Source of the DNA: Neoechinorhynchus agilis
Taxonomy: Eukaryota > Acanthocephala
NCBI GenBank assembly: GCA_051530055.1
Contig: CM121341.1
Location: 16,988,001 to 17,052,000, forward strand
DNA: 64,000 bases
Direction: 5' to 3'
In this document: positions 9,601 through 21,709 of the stretch, one piece after another
Numbering within the stretch: position 1 is the stretch's first letter
Layout: the number at the start of each line of letters is the position of its first letter
Program-made: the position numbers and the translations under genes
Notes under the pieces: generated by a model
The model's input: only the letters and a program-made list of their open reading frames with translations
What the model was told of the DNA's origin: nothing
The model's database searches: none

Positions 9601-12131
9601 AGGAGAATGAAATCCTTCAAAGGTCCTACAAATACACTGGAGCTACTCAAGATGTCCATCCACTCTTATCGATTCTTGTCAATTATTGCCAACCGGTGAA
9701 ATTCAACGGGTTTGAACTCGCTGAAGGTGATCCTTGTCTTTTAGGCTTCAAATTTACCGCGTTTCCTTGCATTTAGAGTTAGATATGCACTATAAAATGT
9801 CATCGTTCAATGAAAACGTTGGTTATCATCATGTGAAGCACCATTCAATCGATTTTGTGAAGTAAGAATACCAAAATTGACATAAAAATTAAAAGAATTT
9901 ATCAAATCCGATATTTCGGCACAACATCGTGCCTCTATCAAGGTTAGTATTTTTGAATAAAACAAAACATTTAAACAACCTTGATAAACGTTTACAAGAT
10001 TGTGCCGAAATATCGGATTTAATAAATTCCATTACTTTTTCCGCCATAAACAAGCACCTATTGGTTTGAAAACGATATTTCACTCAATTTGACTCGAGCG
10101 AAACTTCAGCTAAAAACTCAATTTTAAAACTAAGTCTCTCATTCTACCTTAGCTATTGTAAAGCTTTCAAAAATATTGCATTTTCATTTGACTTCAAGTA
10201 TCTCAATTACGCCTTAAAACAGCTATAACAAACGTCAATTAAGTCGAATTTATCCACGTGGATCACGGGTGGATTCAAGTAATTTCATGCCACAGGTACG
10301 CAGTAGAAAACTATTTAAAATTATAAGTAATTTTACACAAATTCTCTAGGTGTTTTGGAACGTTGGATGTCAAATGGTGGCTCTTAATTTTCAAACATCG
10401 GACGTAGCAATGCAAATAAACAATGCGAAATTCGAATATAATGGAAATTGCGGGTTAGCTAGCTTTCAATTAGAAAGGGTCTAAATTCCGCAAAAGATAT
10501 ATTTTAAAGCCTGATTTTATGATACGCCAAAACCGAATGTTTGATCCTTATTCAGAAAGCACAGTTGATGGAATAATCGCAGCTCATTGTTCCGTAAGGG
10601 TACGTCGCCTTGTCCCATACTATATTCTATCTGAAATTCGATAAAAGGTGATATCTGGCCAATTTTTGACCGATAAAAGGATAGGGACTTACGTTGAAGT
10701 GGATATGATTGGCCTCCCTGCTGACACAATCCGAAAGGAATTTCGAACGAAAATTGTTTTGCAAAACGGATTAAATCCATTGTATAATGAAGATCCATTC
10801 GTGTTCAGAAAGGTATTTTTGACTAATTTTTATGATTCTAAACGTATAAACACGTTAAGATCGTTTTGCCAGACTTGGCAATGTTGAGATTTTCAGTATA
10901 CGAAGAAACCGGCAGATTAATAGGACAAAGGGTTTTGCCTTTAAATTCGATTCGTGCAGGATTTCGGCATATTTCGCTGAGAACCGAAGGAAATTCTCCG
11001 ATTCTTTTATCATCGCTTTTCTGTCATATAAAACTAAAGACATACGTCCCTGAACGTTTAGACGGTTAGATCACTATTTAAATTCCAGTGATTGATCAAG
11101 GATTGTGTTTAGGAATAGCGAATGCTCTTCATAATCCAGTCGAAATTTTTCGACAAGCGAAAAGTAAATTAGAGCAAATTAAAGAAACTCAGAACGGACG
11201 ACTTCCTAATGAAACTCAGAATATTATGAACCGAAAAGATTCGTTAAGATCAGATCTTCAAATCTCCAGCTTAAAACGGTGCAAACGATATCAAAAACTA
11301 TTAATCAATCAAACTAAGGATATGAACAATCTAAAAGCAAAACATCGAAGAGAACAATCGTCTACGCATTCACAGCATATGTCAGCATTGGAGAAATTAC
11401 TGAAAGACTCACCAGGAAAGTTTTGCGAAAAACGTTGGAACGAGTACCTTTTTAATCTTGGCGATTTTTAGCTACTCATTGACTGATAACGAGTTTAAAA
11501 TAAAGGTGAATAAATAAATAATAAATAGTTTTGACGCAGCATTTAGATTCATCGACTTATCCAACGTCAGGAAGCTGAATGGTCTGAGATGCTTAGTCGC
11601 CAGTGTAGTGAGCTGCAACACTTGAAGAAGGAAAACGTTCAACAGCAAATAGAGACGATTCGCTTATCAATTGTGGATGTACAATTAAAGCAAATTCGTG
11701 AATTGGAGGCTAGGCAGCAAAGGTGGGGTTTCGTGGGGAAGCGTTTTCGCCACCGTCCTTAGTTTTTCAGGGAAACACAAGAAATGAAAGCATCTCAAGT
11801 TTCAAAAAGCATGGCTGATGCAAGGAAGATCTCGAACAATCCGAAAGTGCGTACAAAAGCGGAAAAGGAGCGCCAAATTCGCGAGATTAACAGTCACAAT
11901 ACAAAGCTCTTTATTACTGAACGGAAGCGACTTGCCACAAAGCATGACTACGAGATTAAAATTCTTAAATCCCTTCATCAGGAGGAAGAGCTTAATGTTC
12001 TAAATCAGACAAAAATGGTACAAGGAGTTTTAAGAATTATAGCTAATTGTTGCTTTGTATAGATTTTAAACCATATGATCAAATACAACAATATGATGGA
12101 TCTGCTACGAATTCCTTCGTCGTCGATTTAA
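6677..12131 (+). CDS. Phosphoinositide phospholipase C-beta (28 exons, about 1110 aa)
   Basis: Hydrolyses PIP2 to IP3 and diacylglycerol downstream of Gq. I traced exons at 6677-6760, 6805-6885, 6934-6993, 7037-7186, 7229-7311, 7366-7419, 7471-7543, 7597-7700, 7747-7801, 7849-7957, 8442-8546, 8585-8699, 8743-8827, 8872-9036, 9079-9169, 9216-9388, 9549-9726, 9777-9861, 10223-10295, 10350-10453, 10497-10599, 10648-10812, 10860-11064, 11113-11419, 11472-11505, 11547-11722, 11771-12017 and 12063-12131; the sum is divisible by three. Order: PH domain (about 1-125), EF-hand-like region, X domain with INSSHNTYL (catalytic His near 331) and ITHG (His near 375), Y domain (about 530-710, SSFNE, NYNKRQ), C2 (about 711-834, [10 protein letters not shown]), C-terminal coiled coil typical of beta isoforms. 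Catalytic residues are intact. Two introns carry foldback elements. Ends with AATAAA signals near 12155 and 12174. The worm orthologue would be egl-8. Confidence 0.93.
7968..8180. repeat. Foldback element B inside a PLC-beta intron
   Basis: Lies in the 484-nt intron between the tenth and eleventh PLC-beta exons. Arms of about 70-100 bp match element A (ggggaaaagatact, tagttttgccatccc, ttcactaatttatttccgatat). In the right arm CAGATGA (8092-8098) is followed by GAAA at 8109-8112, a near-hammerhead core pair. It accounts for nearly all the extra length of this intron, since the neighbouring introns are about 45 nt. Confidence 0.7.
9885..10035. repeat. Foldback element D inside a PLC-beta intron
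   Basis: Lies in the intron between the exons ending at 9861 and starting at 10223. Two facing copies of one motif: plus strand TTGATAA (9981-9987) then a stem and GAAA at 10007-10010; minus strand TTGATAG (9941-9935) then a GGCAC/GUGCC stem and GAAA at 9917-9914. Each ends ATCGGATTT...ATAAATTC, the same terminus as the Penelope-like element at 31.5-32.8 kb. Confidence 0.7.
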
Positions 12132-12179
12132 GCGCTGTTTTTTTGAGAACGTGTAAATAAACTATGTTATTAAATAAAA

Positions 12180-12950
12180 CTTGTTTAGACTGGGATTGTC
12201 CTTATAAATGGTAAAAGAAGTGAGAAAGCTCAAATGGAGAGTGTGAGTTTTAGGGATCGTATGAGAAAAAATAAATGCAGATCTCAAGTACGGGTTTCTT
12301 ATCTCGGCTACTCCAATCTCCTTGTCTTGCAGAATTATTTTGTTTTACCACACCAGTTCTTGAGACTATATTTGATCACAAAATGTAAATTTTGTTGTCA
12401 TTTTTTATTAATCTTAAATTTAATGATAACTAAATTTTGTTTTGAGAAAATAAAACGTTACCTTGGTTTAATTTTGCATTTGCCTATTTATATAAGCCTT
12501 ACCAAATACACAACGATTTGTTTCGAACAATTCTGCTTGAATAAATCTCAATTTTTTCTCTTTTCGAGCAAAATTTCAAAATCGCCAATAGGAACATTTA
12601 GATCATTTCGCCAAAAAAGACTTTTTGTAAAACAATTGACTTAAGAAGCGATGCATCCGATGCAAAGATATTAAAACATTGTTTTAGTTGTTGAATATAA
12701 TTTTTGTGACATAATTAGATGATAAAGGAATTTTAAATAACTTTACATCGAAAGCACCTTTAACGGACATCTATAAAGTGCATATGAAAAATAATCGCTT
12801 TTGAACTACCCGGCTACTTCAACCTAATAATCGTCGCAAAGAGAACTGAAGAAAATCATGCAACTTTGCTAAAAACGGTTGAAACTAAGCATTTTCATTA
12901 AGATTTGTAACTAATAAATTCCGCAAAATACGCACAACATCATAAGAATG
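12180..12950. other. Gene-free AT-rich region
   Basis: Follows the PLC-beta 3' end. One open frame of 136 codons (12234-12644) has low-complexity, AT-driven composition and no recognisable motif. I see no other structure. Confidence 0.45.
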
Positions 12951-12955
12951 TAAAT

Positions 12956-13050
12956 CGGTGGTGGCGGTATGTGGATGATGTGTTCATCGATACATACTGT
13001 CCACTGTATGTGCCAATGATGTGATCATCGACACATACAGTGGACAGTTA
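12956..13050 (+). mobile_element. Penelope-like RT fragment and adjoining hairpin
   Basis: 12956-13020 reads RWWRYVDDVFI, the catalytic YVDD box of a Penelope-like reverse transcriptase with its usual flanking words. It overlaps an inverted repeat (ctgtccactgtatgtg at about 12998 against cacatacagtggacag ending at 13048). A short relic only. Confidence 0.5.
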
Positions 13051-13464
13051 ATAACGACGGTCAACGCAAGGCAGAGTAAGCACTGCATTATTTCGTGAGC
13101 CGAACGTGCCAGTCAATGACCTACGGGGTATACAATTTTTGCAGCCACTTCTTATTTCCCAAAAGCTTTTATAATCTCATCAGAGAAAAAGATCGTGGAG
13201 GAATTGAAAGTAAGGGATATTCTCGCTTGATAATAAACTGTGGAATCAAAATATGCAATTACCGACAAGGCAACATAAATAAATTTGCGGAGTCCGTTAC
13301 CTTCGAAAGAGTGAACTTTGTCAACAATGAAACTAATAAAATGATCCACTCGACTATAAGGACGAAGATAGGAGCACGGTTATACAACAATAAAGGAATC
13401 ACTCTCGGAAACACTGCAAAGGAAGATTTTTTAATGTCTGGTCAGCCGGTAACTTTAATCAGTA

Positions 13465-13864
13465 TCTATGTGTGGCCTTTTTCACGGCTGATTATTTTCC
13501 TTGGGCACGCAGCTCATCGATCTGGGTCAGGAAAAAGCGCATAAAATCACTTAATACCCTGAACCATACGGTTCTGAGTTTGTACATCCCTCCAGATCCT
13601 CCGACCCCTTTAATTGTGCATCATCAGTGATCGTGGATTTCAACAGACATCAAAAATAAATATAACTTGATTGGTCCATAATTGAAATATCAAGAACTGG
13701 CAGAGTTTGTACATTCAGTAGTTGTGCCGAGATGGTCAGGTGGACTAATGCTCAGATCCCAGTTTGGGTAGAGTTCACGGTATTAAGTGATTTTACGCGC
13801 TTCCCTGACCCAGAGAGGTGGGCTGTGTACCCAAAGGAAAACTATCAGCCGTGAAAAGGCCCAC
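13465..13864. mobile_element. Non-autonomous element with long terminal inverted repeats
   Basis: About 400 bp, bounded by imperfect inverted repeats of about 85 bp that begin GTGTGGCCTTTTTCACGGCT and include the words aaaatcacttaatacc and tttgggcac/gtgtaccc. No transposase frame. A piece of its interior (ggagggatgtacaaa) recurs at 17620-17745, and the outer words (acggttgattattttctttgggcac) recur in the foldback in the aconitase intron at 19905-20020. It looks like a MITE; target-site duplication is not clear. Confidence 0.65.
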
Positions 13865-14057
13865 ACTTAAATTAAATAGGTTAAGAAAATCAAAACATAG
13901 GGTTTTCCAACGCACACGATTACGAAACATTCGCTTTTAACGAATGAATACTTTGTATGCGAAACTAAAAGACGAGAACTCAGTTGAATTACATGACTCA
14001 AACTGCAAACAAGAGCACAGCATCCCGCATGAGCATACGCCAGCATAACGCGTGTAA

Positions 14058-15015
14058 ATGTCATTGAATAATCATGAGCGGTACGTTGGAACCATAAACT
14101 ACGTTACCGGTAATCGACCGCGACCTCCTCCTGGAAAAGTGCTTCACAAACGTCAAGTTCTGATCTCAATAAGTGGAAAGCAAGTCCAAGAAATCGATGA
14201 ATTTCTTGAATACGTTCCCATTTCCTTTTTATCCCGCCAAGATGGTCACATCATGTCAGTCAGTAACGATCTTAATCCGGAATCAAGATTAGCAACTTTT
14301 TATTCATCTCCTAGACCCATTCAAGTAGCTCAATCAAAACCTGAAGAGAGACAATCTCGCCTGCAGTACTTGTATTCTAACAGTAGTTTTGCGAATAAGC
14401 CAATGGGCATGAAAAAAGAAGTCAATAAAAATTATTTCCCAGAGGAAATGATTAAACAACAAGTGGACATTAAGCCGCAGCTTTTCGAACTACCTTTGGA
14501 ACAAGTGAAGCCAAAGATAAAAGGAATTCTAAAAGACACGAGTGCTCCAAGTTCTATAGCTATTCCCGCTGTAAAGAAAACTGAGCCCAGAACTGCACCG
14601 AGCTTAAAAGTAGCACCAGCAAGTCCAAAACCGGTATACTCGAGCCCCACGACCTACTCGAAACCAACCATCCTTAGATCGTGTAAGTAATCGCGTGAAA
14701 CTACTTAAATACCACTCAAAATTCAAAAATAGCACCCCCAGCTCAACCAGTCTATGATTATACAAGTGTTAAATCGGAAGGGTACGACAAAAGGTGAAAT
14801 TAGAACCTATACCTAATATTGGTTGAATCTTTAGATCATCAACCGGTGCTTATAATCAATTGACGGATCACTTCTTAGACGTTTCGACCACCCCAAAGAA
14901 AGCCCCGAAACAGCTTGGACCGAAAAAACCATTACTGCCAAAAGCCGGACTTCGAGATATGCTTCATGCTGAACTTTTGAAAGTTCGTCCAAAGGCTAAA
15001 CCAGCAAAGGAGTGA
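14058..15015 (+). CDS. Unidentified Pro/Lys/Ser-rich protein, three exons
   Basis: Exons 14058-14682, 14733-14781 and 14835-15015 join in frame with gtaagt/gtacga donors and atag/ttag acceptors, giving about 284 residues. The start MSLNNHERYVGTINYVTG is a folded-looking segment; the rest is rich in Pro, Lys and Ser (KAPKQLGPKKPLLPKAG near the C-terminus) and probably disordered. No signal peptide, membrane segment or catalytic motif. Not recognised; the composition would suit a cytoskeletal or scaffold linker, but that is a guess. Confidence 0.6.
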
Positions 15016-15415
15016 AAATTTGATTTCTTTAAATAGCCAAAAATCCCACAAAACCAAAGTATATTTCATTATTTTTAATGTGACCGTTTATAGGGTTGAT
15101 TTCTTCAACTTTTTTCGAATCAACAATTAAATCAGTTCAAGTCTAGATATTAACTTCTTTTTTGCACAATTTTGATAAAATCGATTTCTCCATAGGTCAC
15201 ATTTGAATGTAATACATCATTTTGAAGTCAGTCAACTTCATTTTAAACTAGGTTTTCTAAGGTACATGTCTACCCCACATAAAGTTGTCATTTCTCCCAA
15301 AATAGAGCATAGCCTCCTACGCTCGATGTAAGCATAATTCTATATCCTCCTCCCTTACATCAACTCGACGCACTCCACGCGAACAAATATAGAAACGTCT
15401 GTCTCGTTTTTTTGT

Positions 15416-15512
15416 TGCATATAAGCGACTCAACTTCCCAAGAAAAAATGCACGCAAACGCTTTTTCTCTTCTTCTTCCCAAAAACGACGATTCAGAGAT
15501 AACAACGTCCCG
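15416..15512 (+). promoter_or_regulatory. Probable GAPDH core promoter and 5' UTR exon
   Basis: A TATA-like catataag at about 15417 is followed by a pyrimidine-rich stretch (cttcttcttccc) and ends at a strong donor (cccg|gtaagt at 15513). The matching acceptor (gtttttcag) abuts the GAPDH ATG, implying a 309-nt 5' UTR intron. A trans-splice acceptor is the alternative. Confidence 0.5.
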
Positions 15513-15573
15513 GTAAGTAAAGTGTCCGGATGATCTTTGAAAATAATTGCAATATCGATTCTTTTTGCAAAAT

Positions 15574-16829
<1,256 letters not shown>

Positions 16830-16917
16830 GTTCAAAAGTAGGTGACTTTTGAAAGAGAAGCTTTACGGAGAAATAAAGATTTTGATTTTAATTTTTGGTG
16901 ATGTAAACACGCTAGCA

Positions 16918-17108
16918 GCCAGCAACATAAAATTCGCCGCTATTAAACCAAGGGGCAGCGGCCGCCGCTGAGGACGGCAAAAATACCAAATACAGGGACT
17001 TAGGTCGTAATAATTATCTCATTGCATTTGGCGCCGAGACATTCGGGTCGTTCAGGTGCAGGGCCTGGTCAAACAAGTCTTAGAGAATCAGACGATCTGG
17101 GGGGGACG
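16918..17108 (+). mobile_element. Non-LTR retrotransposon fragment (C-terminal endonuclease region)
   Basis: Translates in pieces to LAASNIKFAA, then AEDGKNTKYRDL and NYLIAFGAETFGS, matching LAASN...HYFVPFGVETYGT in the larger copy at 52.6-55 kb. It lies just downstream of GAPDH, is short and frame-broken, and is clearly more diverged than the copies at 52.6 and 62.4 kb. Confidence 0.6.
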
Positions 17109-17872
17109 CTGCATCCGTCCTTTCGACCGTTACACCAGGACGGCAGCTGAGTGATCCAGAGTAGTGTGAATTATCTAATGTGCTATTAAAATTTCATTTT
17201 ATTTTGCATTTGGTTAATTATAAAAGGTAAAGAATACGATTTTTTAAAATACCGGATTCCAGTCACATTTCTCAGTAATCAATTCGTCGTTTTACTGATT
17301 CGAAAAAGCCTCTTTGCCTTTATTTTTAGAACTCATCTTTTGACGAGTCAGTCAATAGGTAACTTTAATCCTTTTTTGCTGTTTAAAAAATTTAATTTAA
17401 TGAAAAAACTGACATATGAAAGAGCTTAGGATCAAAGAAGTCTTAACAGGTTTTTGAAAGCAAACAGGAATTCCTTTAAAAAATTCAGTTGATTTTGAGG
17501 CTCTCGTTTTCGAGAGTTCTGTGATTTCATTCTATTCGAACTCATTGAAAGTAATAAAAGGTAAAAAAATCATGATCGAATTCCAAAGTGACGCACAATT
17601 AAAGGGGACGAAATACTTCTGAAGGGAAGAAACTCACTGATAAGTCCCGCATCCTGGAGGTATCTGAGAATCCGGAGGGATGTACAAATTTATAACCGCA
17701 CGGTCTTGGGCATTGAGCGAAGACCACCGGGTGTCCATTCGGCCGTGTATGGAAAAAAATCTAAAACATATCTATCAGGATGGAATAATAATAATCGCGA
17801 TTTAAATTACTCATTAAAGCACTAGCTGCCGTCCTGGTGTAATGGTTGAAAGGAAGGATGCAGCGTTCGCTG
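17108..17872. repeat. Segment bounded by a 40-bp inverted repeat
   Basis: Left end cgctgcatccgtcctttcga...ggcagct, right end agctgcc...ggatgcagcg, with inner word ttacaccagga mirrored. A third partial copy of the word lies at 32826-32851. The interior contains a relative of the 13465-13864 element (17620-17745). The repeat word includes TGGTGTAATGG, a Pol III A-box-like string, but no matching B box at the right distance. Confidence 0.45.
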
Positions 17873-17990
17873 ATCGAATTTCTTGAGTATGTGTGATTGT
17901 TTCATTATTGTTGAAATTAGAAAAGATATTTTTTGCTCACAAAGAAACGGTTATCGGTTACTATTAGACACAAATGTTTAATTTTTTTTA

Positions 17991-20900
17991 TTAATTTTCT
18001 TTTTCTTTAGCAATGGCCTGCCGCATCAAATTAAGCGCCGATCCAGCTTCAAACCACTTAATATGAGTTTCGTTAAGGGTATGTTTCAACTTTATTGATT
18101 CTGTCGATCCATCTGCATGTTTCATTTCACATTTTAGTTTCTAAATGGAACTCTTAATGTATACAAAAGGCAAAGTGTATTGAAAAGTACTTTTCCCACT
18201 TGTAGTTGTTTCTTCAAATCGCGAAAATTTAACCTATCATCCGGCTGAATTTTATCATAATCTTTAGGATCAAAGAATGTTAAGGGAATTATGCCTTGTT
18301 TTTTCAGATTTGTTTCTAAACAAGATTTTACAAAAACCTTTGTTTTAGTCTACATTCTTTACCATGTATTCGTGCAAAACTGCGGCTAATAACAACCCGA
18401 CATCCGAGGTATCGCGGTTCAAGTGCCGCATGTTCTCTAGAACTTCCTTCGCCGTAGTTCTCATCACCAATAACACACCACGGTCGATTAAATTTCTAAA
18501 AAAATAGTGTTTCAAAGGAAAAGGCATCATAAATGCGACCTTATAATAGCGAGCCGTGTCTGGTACAGTTCCATACACACCCGTCAAATGATTTTTGACG
18601 TTGTTCGTTTCGCAATTTTCTATATTTGTCGCTCCGACCAACATATTGTTGGAAATGTTGTCCAAGTGAACGGGAAACGATTACTATGTTTCTTACCAAG
18701 ACTTCAATTGTTTAAAAAACATTTTTGAAAATTTAAGGCGCAAAAAGCGTTTTCGCTTGAATACTAATCGGTATAGGGATAAAAATTAAGGCAGCTACGC
18801 CCTTTAAAGACGTGAAGAAACTAATGAATAAATCGCTCAATTTTGAGCATTGAGTTGATTTGAAAAGATACACGAGTAAAAAAATTTCGGCAAGCGATTG
18901 TGTGCATAAAACAAAGCAATATTCTGACCAAATAAAACCGTTATTGATAAAAAAATTCAAATGTTACTCCTATTTCGGTTTACTCGACTTAAAAAAGGTT
19001 TTGAAAAGGTCCTTTCACCGATTCCCGTCACCTAAATGACCTCTGTATTTTAACCAACGTCCGGCTGGACTTATATGATCAGTTGTACACTTTCCTTTTG
19101 TCTACATCATCGGTTTTTACCAGAATAGGTCGATAAAAACACATACAGACCTTTATCAATATCAACATATCGATAATATCTTCCCCATCCCATGGTTTAA
19201 AAGGTTCAAGTAATTGAAGTCGCGTGCTCGTACCATCGACAACAACCATGGTTGAGCTGGGATCACTAGAAGGAGGTCGATACCCACACACGCCGCTATC
19301 AAAGCCTTGATCCGAAAAGGATTTTCCACTGGGGGCGCTTAGGCGAAACTTGCCACCGGATGCGTCCTCCAGCGTGTCCTTTAACGGATCGAAATCTAAG
19401 TGGCCAGATAAAGCTAATGCAACCACGATTTCCGGCGACGCCACAAAGGCATGAGTGTTGCTAAAGCCATCATTTCGACCGGCAAAGTTTCGATTGTATG
19501 AGTTAACTATTGTATTCTTCTCATTTGATGATATGTCACTTCTAGACACCGTTAGTTTTTATCGAATTTTTATACGCAAACAACAATGACCTTTTCCATT
19601 GACCAATGCATGGGCCACAAGCATTGGCCAGGACAATTGCTCCGATCTTTCTAAACGTATCAGCAATTCCATCTCGCTCAATCGTGGCTCGTATTTGCTC
19701 GGAACCAGGGGTTACCATCAATGGACACTTAACTTTTATTCCGCGTTCAAAAGCTTGTTTCGCTAGGGAAGCTGAACGCGTCATATCTTCATATGAGCTA
19801 TTCGTACAGCTACCGATCAACGCTAGAAAATTGAGCAAGGTTAAAGTTCAATTAACTGAGTTGCCTTTAGATCTCAAAAGGACATTTCTAACACTGAAGA
19901 TATGCTTTCCTTTTTTCTCTAAGTGTTATGAACATCCCTTACACGGTTGATTATTTTCTTTGGGCACACAACTCACCGATCAGCCGTGTAAGTGATGTTC
20001 ACAACATTTAGAGAAAAAGCGCAACCAGCAAGCCAGACAAAAGATAAAATAATATACCTTCCTTTTTACAATTCGTGAATACTGACCGTTACTTATATTC
20101 GTCGGCCAATCATGTTTTCTTGCAGCGTCACCAACATCCTTTCCAACTCGATGACATCTATCCGGTGAAAATGGTCCATTGATCAAAGGTCTAAGCTACT
20201 CAAGTTTGATCAAACAAACACGCGTACATAAGACATTTGAAAGACAAACCTCCGATAAATCGATCTCATAAAAACGGTCATACTTGCATCCTTTATCAGG
20301 TACAAGCATATCCTCAGCAACATTATCGGCTTCTTTCCCAATACTTGACCTGGATGTTTCGGTCAAATAAGTCCTCATATTTCTATTATATGGAAATATA
20401 GAAGCCGTTGCTCCGATTTCAGCCCCCATGTTACAAATGGTTGCCATTCCTTTAAATCTGGGAGTAATTAAGCGTCAGAATTTCTTAACTTACCAGTACA
20501 TGATATGCTTTCGACTCCTGGTCCATGATATTCTATGACAGATCCAGTTCCACCTTTTACAGTCAGTAGTTGAGCCACTTTTAAAATTACATCTTTAGGC
20601 GCAGTCCAGCCAGATAGTTTTCCAGTCAGCCTAATACCGATGACCTGTTTAATATACGATGAACCTTAGAAGTCTAATGAAGAGAAAATATAAACCTTTG
20701 GATAAGACAACTCCCACGGCATTCCAGCCATCACGTCAACTGCATCTGCTCCACCTACGCCGACACTAAGGCTACCAAGACCCCCAGCATTCGGTGTGTG
20801 GCTATCTGTGCCAATGAGCAACATTCCCGGATAAGCATAGTTCTCAAGAACTATCTAAAAATAAATTGCAAGAAAATCGTTAAGTCGTCCCACGCACCTG

Positions 20901-21503
20901 ATGAATAATTCCACTTCCAGGCTTCCAAAATCCAATTCCGTATTTTTGAGAAGCTGATGATAAAAAGTCGTAAATTTCCTTATTCTTGTTTAGTGCATTC
21001 TCTAAATCTTTGGAACCTTCCGTCTCGGCCTCGATCAAATGATCGCAATGAACAGTCGTTGGAGTTAAAACCCGGTCGATTCCAGAGGAAATGAATTGTA
21101 AAATGGCCATCTGAGCGGTCGCATCTTGCATTGCTATTCTGTCCGGTTTTAACATTAGGTACGAAGATCCGCGTTTTAGATTTGAGATCTGAATTGGAAA
21201 TAGAGGAATATTGTCCTTTCTTTAAAAAACCAAACTGACATCTTTATGATGATGTTCGTCCAAGTGAGAGAGAAGGATTTTATCTGTTAACGTTAGAAGT
21301 TCAGACTTTTGTTTTCTCGCATTTCTCAGTCTGGTCATCATTGAATCGTAGTTTATGCATGAATATTTTTCCCAGGCGTTTGATTGAACCTTTATTAAAG
21401 ATAGTTTAATTGTCTTGATAAACAAAACTTTTAATAGATGTAATTTAAAAGGTACAATGTTTAGAAAGTACCAACTAACCCTTATCGAATTCGATTTGCT
21501 CAT
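17991..21503 (-). CDS. Aconitate hydratase, mitochondrial-type (14 exons, about 769 aa)
   Basis: Interconverts citrate and isocitrate in the TCA cycle. Exons, 5' to 3' on the minus strand: 21503-21480, 21389-21231, 21188-20898, 20854-20696, 20644-20494, 20449-20250, 20195-20093, 19822-19591, 19541-19151, 19101-19032, 18661-18540, 18495-18363, 18315-18191 and 18140-17991. The 4Fe-4S ligand motifs are present (HCDHLIEA and TDSHTPN regions, [22 protein letters not shown]), with [26 protein letters not shown] and the C-terminal [11 protein letters not shown]. The family is mitochondrial ACO2, though the N-terminus (MSKSNSIR...) is a short, weak presequence. Eleven of the 13 introns are short; the two longer ones include one with a foldback element. 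The acceptor before residue LDNIS ends in GG instead of AG. Confidence 0.93.
19905..20020. repeat. Foldback element in an aconitase intron
   Basis: Arms of about 42-48 bp: ctctaagtgttatgaacatc and cttacacggttgat are mirrored by atcagccgtgtaagtg and atgttcacaacatttagag. It fills the 270-nt intron between exons 7 and 8. The inner word resembles the terminal repeats of the 13465-13864 element, so it is probably a deleted derivative. Confidence 0.65.
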
Positions 21504-21541
21504 TATTTAAACGAATTCCACTGAAAGCATTGAACGAGGAC

Positions 21542-21709
21542 TATTCTGGCAATATGAAAAATACAGTGGCTTCCATATTAATCAGAAGATAAAATTGTCC
21601 AGCTAGAAAAAACCCATTTAAGGTGTAAACAAATGTGTCAAGTGTCATTTCTGCCGCTTCTAGATTTTCGCTAAGTTTCACCTTTCCTACCAAATCCGCC
21701 TTAGACATA
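21542..21709 (-). CDS. Short open frame upstream of aconitase, doubtful
   Basis: A 55-codon frame beginning MSKADLVGKVKLSENLEAAEM. The first 20 residues faintly recall the start of 14-3-3 proteins (ELVxKAKLAEQAERYDDM), but the rest does not, and no following exon is visible before the aconitase start. It may be a 5' exon relic or chance. Confidence 0.15.

Noticed and set aside
11065-11112. An apparent 24-nt or 33-nt intron in PLC-beta
   Set aside because: A 48-nt intron ending at gtgtttag gives a better protein match ([11 protein letters not shown]), so no ultra-short intron is needed. The same holds at 7701-7746 (46 nt, not 17 nt).
12234-12644. A 136-codon open frame downstream of PLC-beta
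   Set aside because: Composition is dominated by Phe, Leu, Ile and Lys as expected from AT-rich DNA; no motif and no splice context. Likely chance.
13095-13544. A 149-codon open frame next to the Penelope-like relic
   Set aside because: It runs into the terminal repeat of the 13465 element and has no recognisable domain.
17826-17872. A tRNA or tRNA-derived SINE, because of the A-box-like TGGTGTAATGG
   Set aside because: No B box at the right spacing and no cloverleaf; the word is part of an inverted repeat seen three times.
18733-18960. A hydrophobic 75-codon minus-strand frame
   Set aside because: It lies wholly inside an aconitase intron and has no start context or homology.
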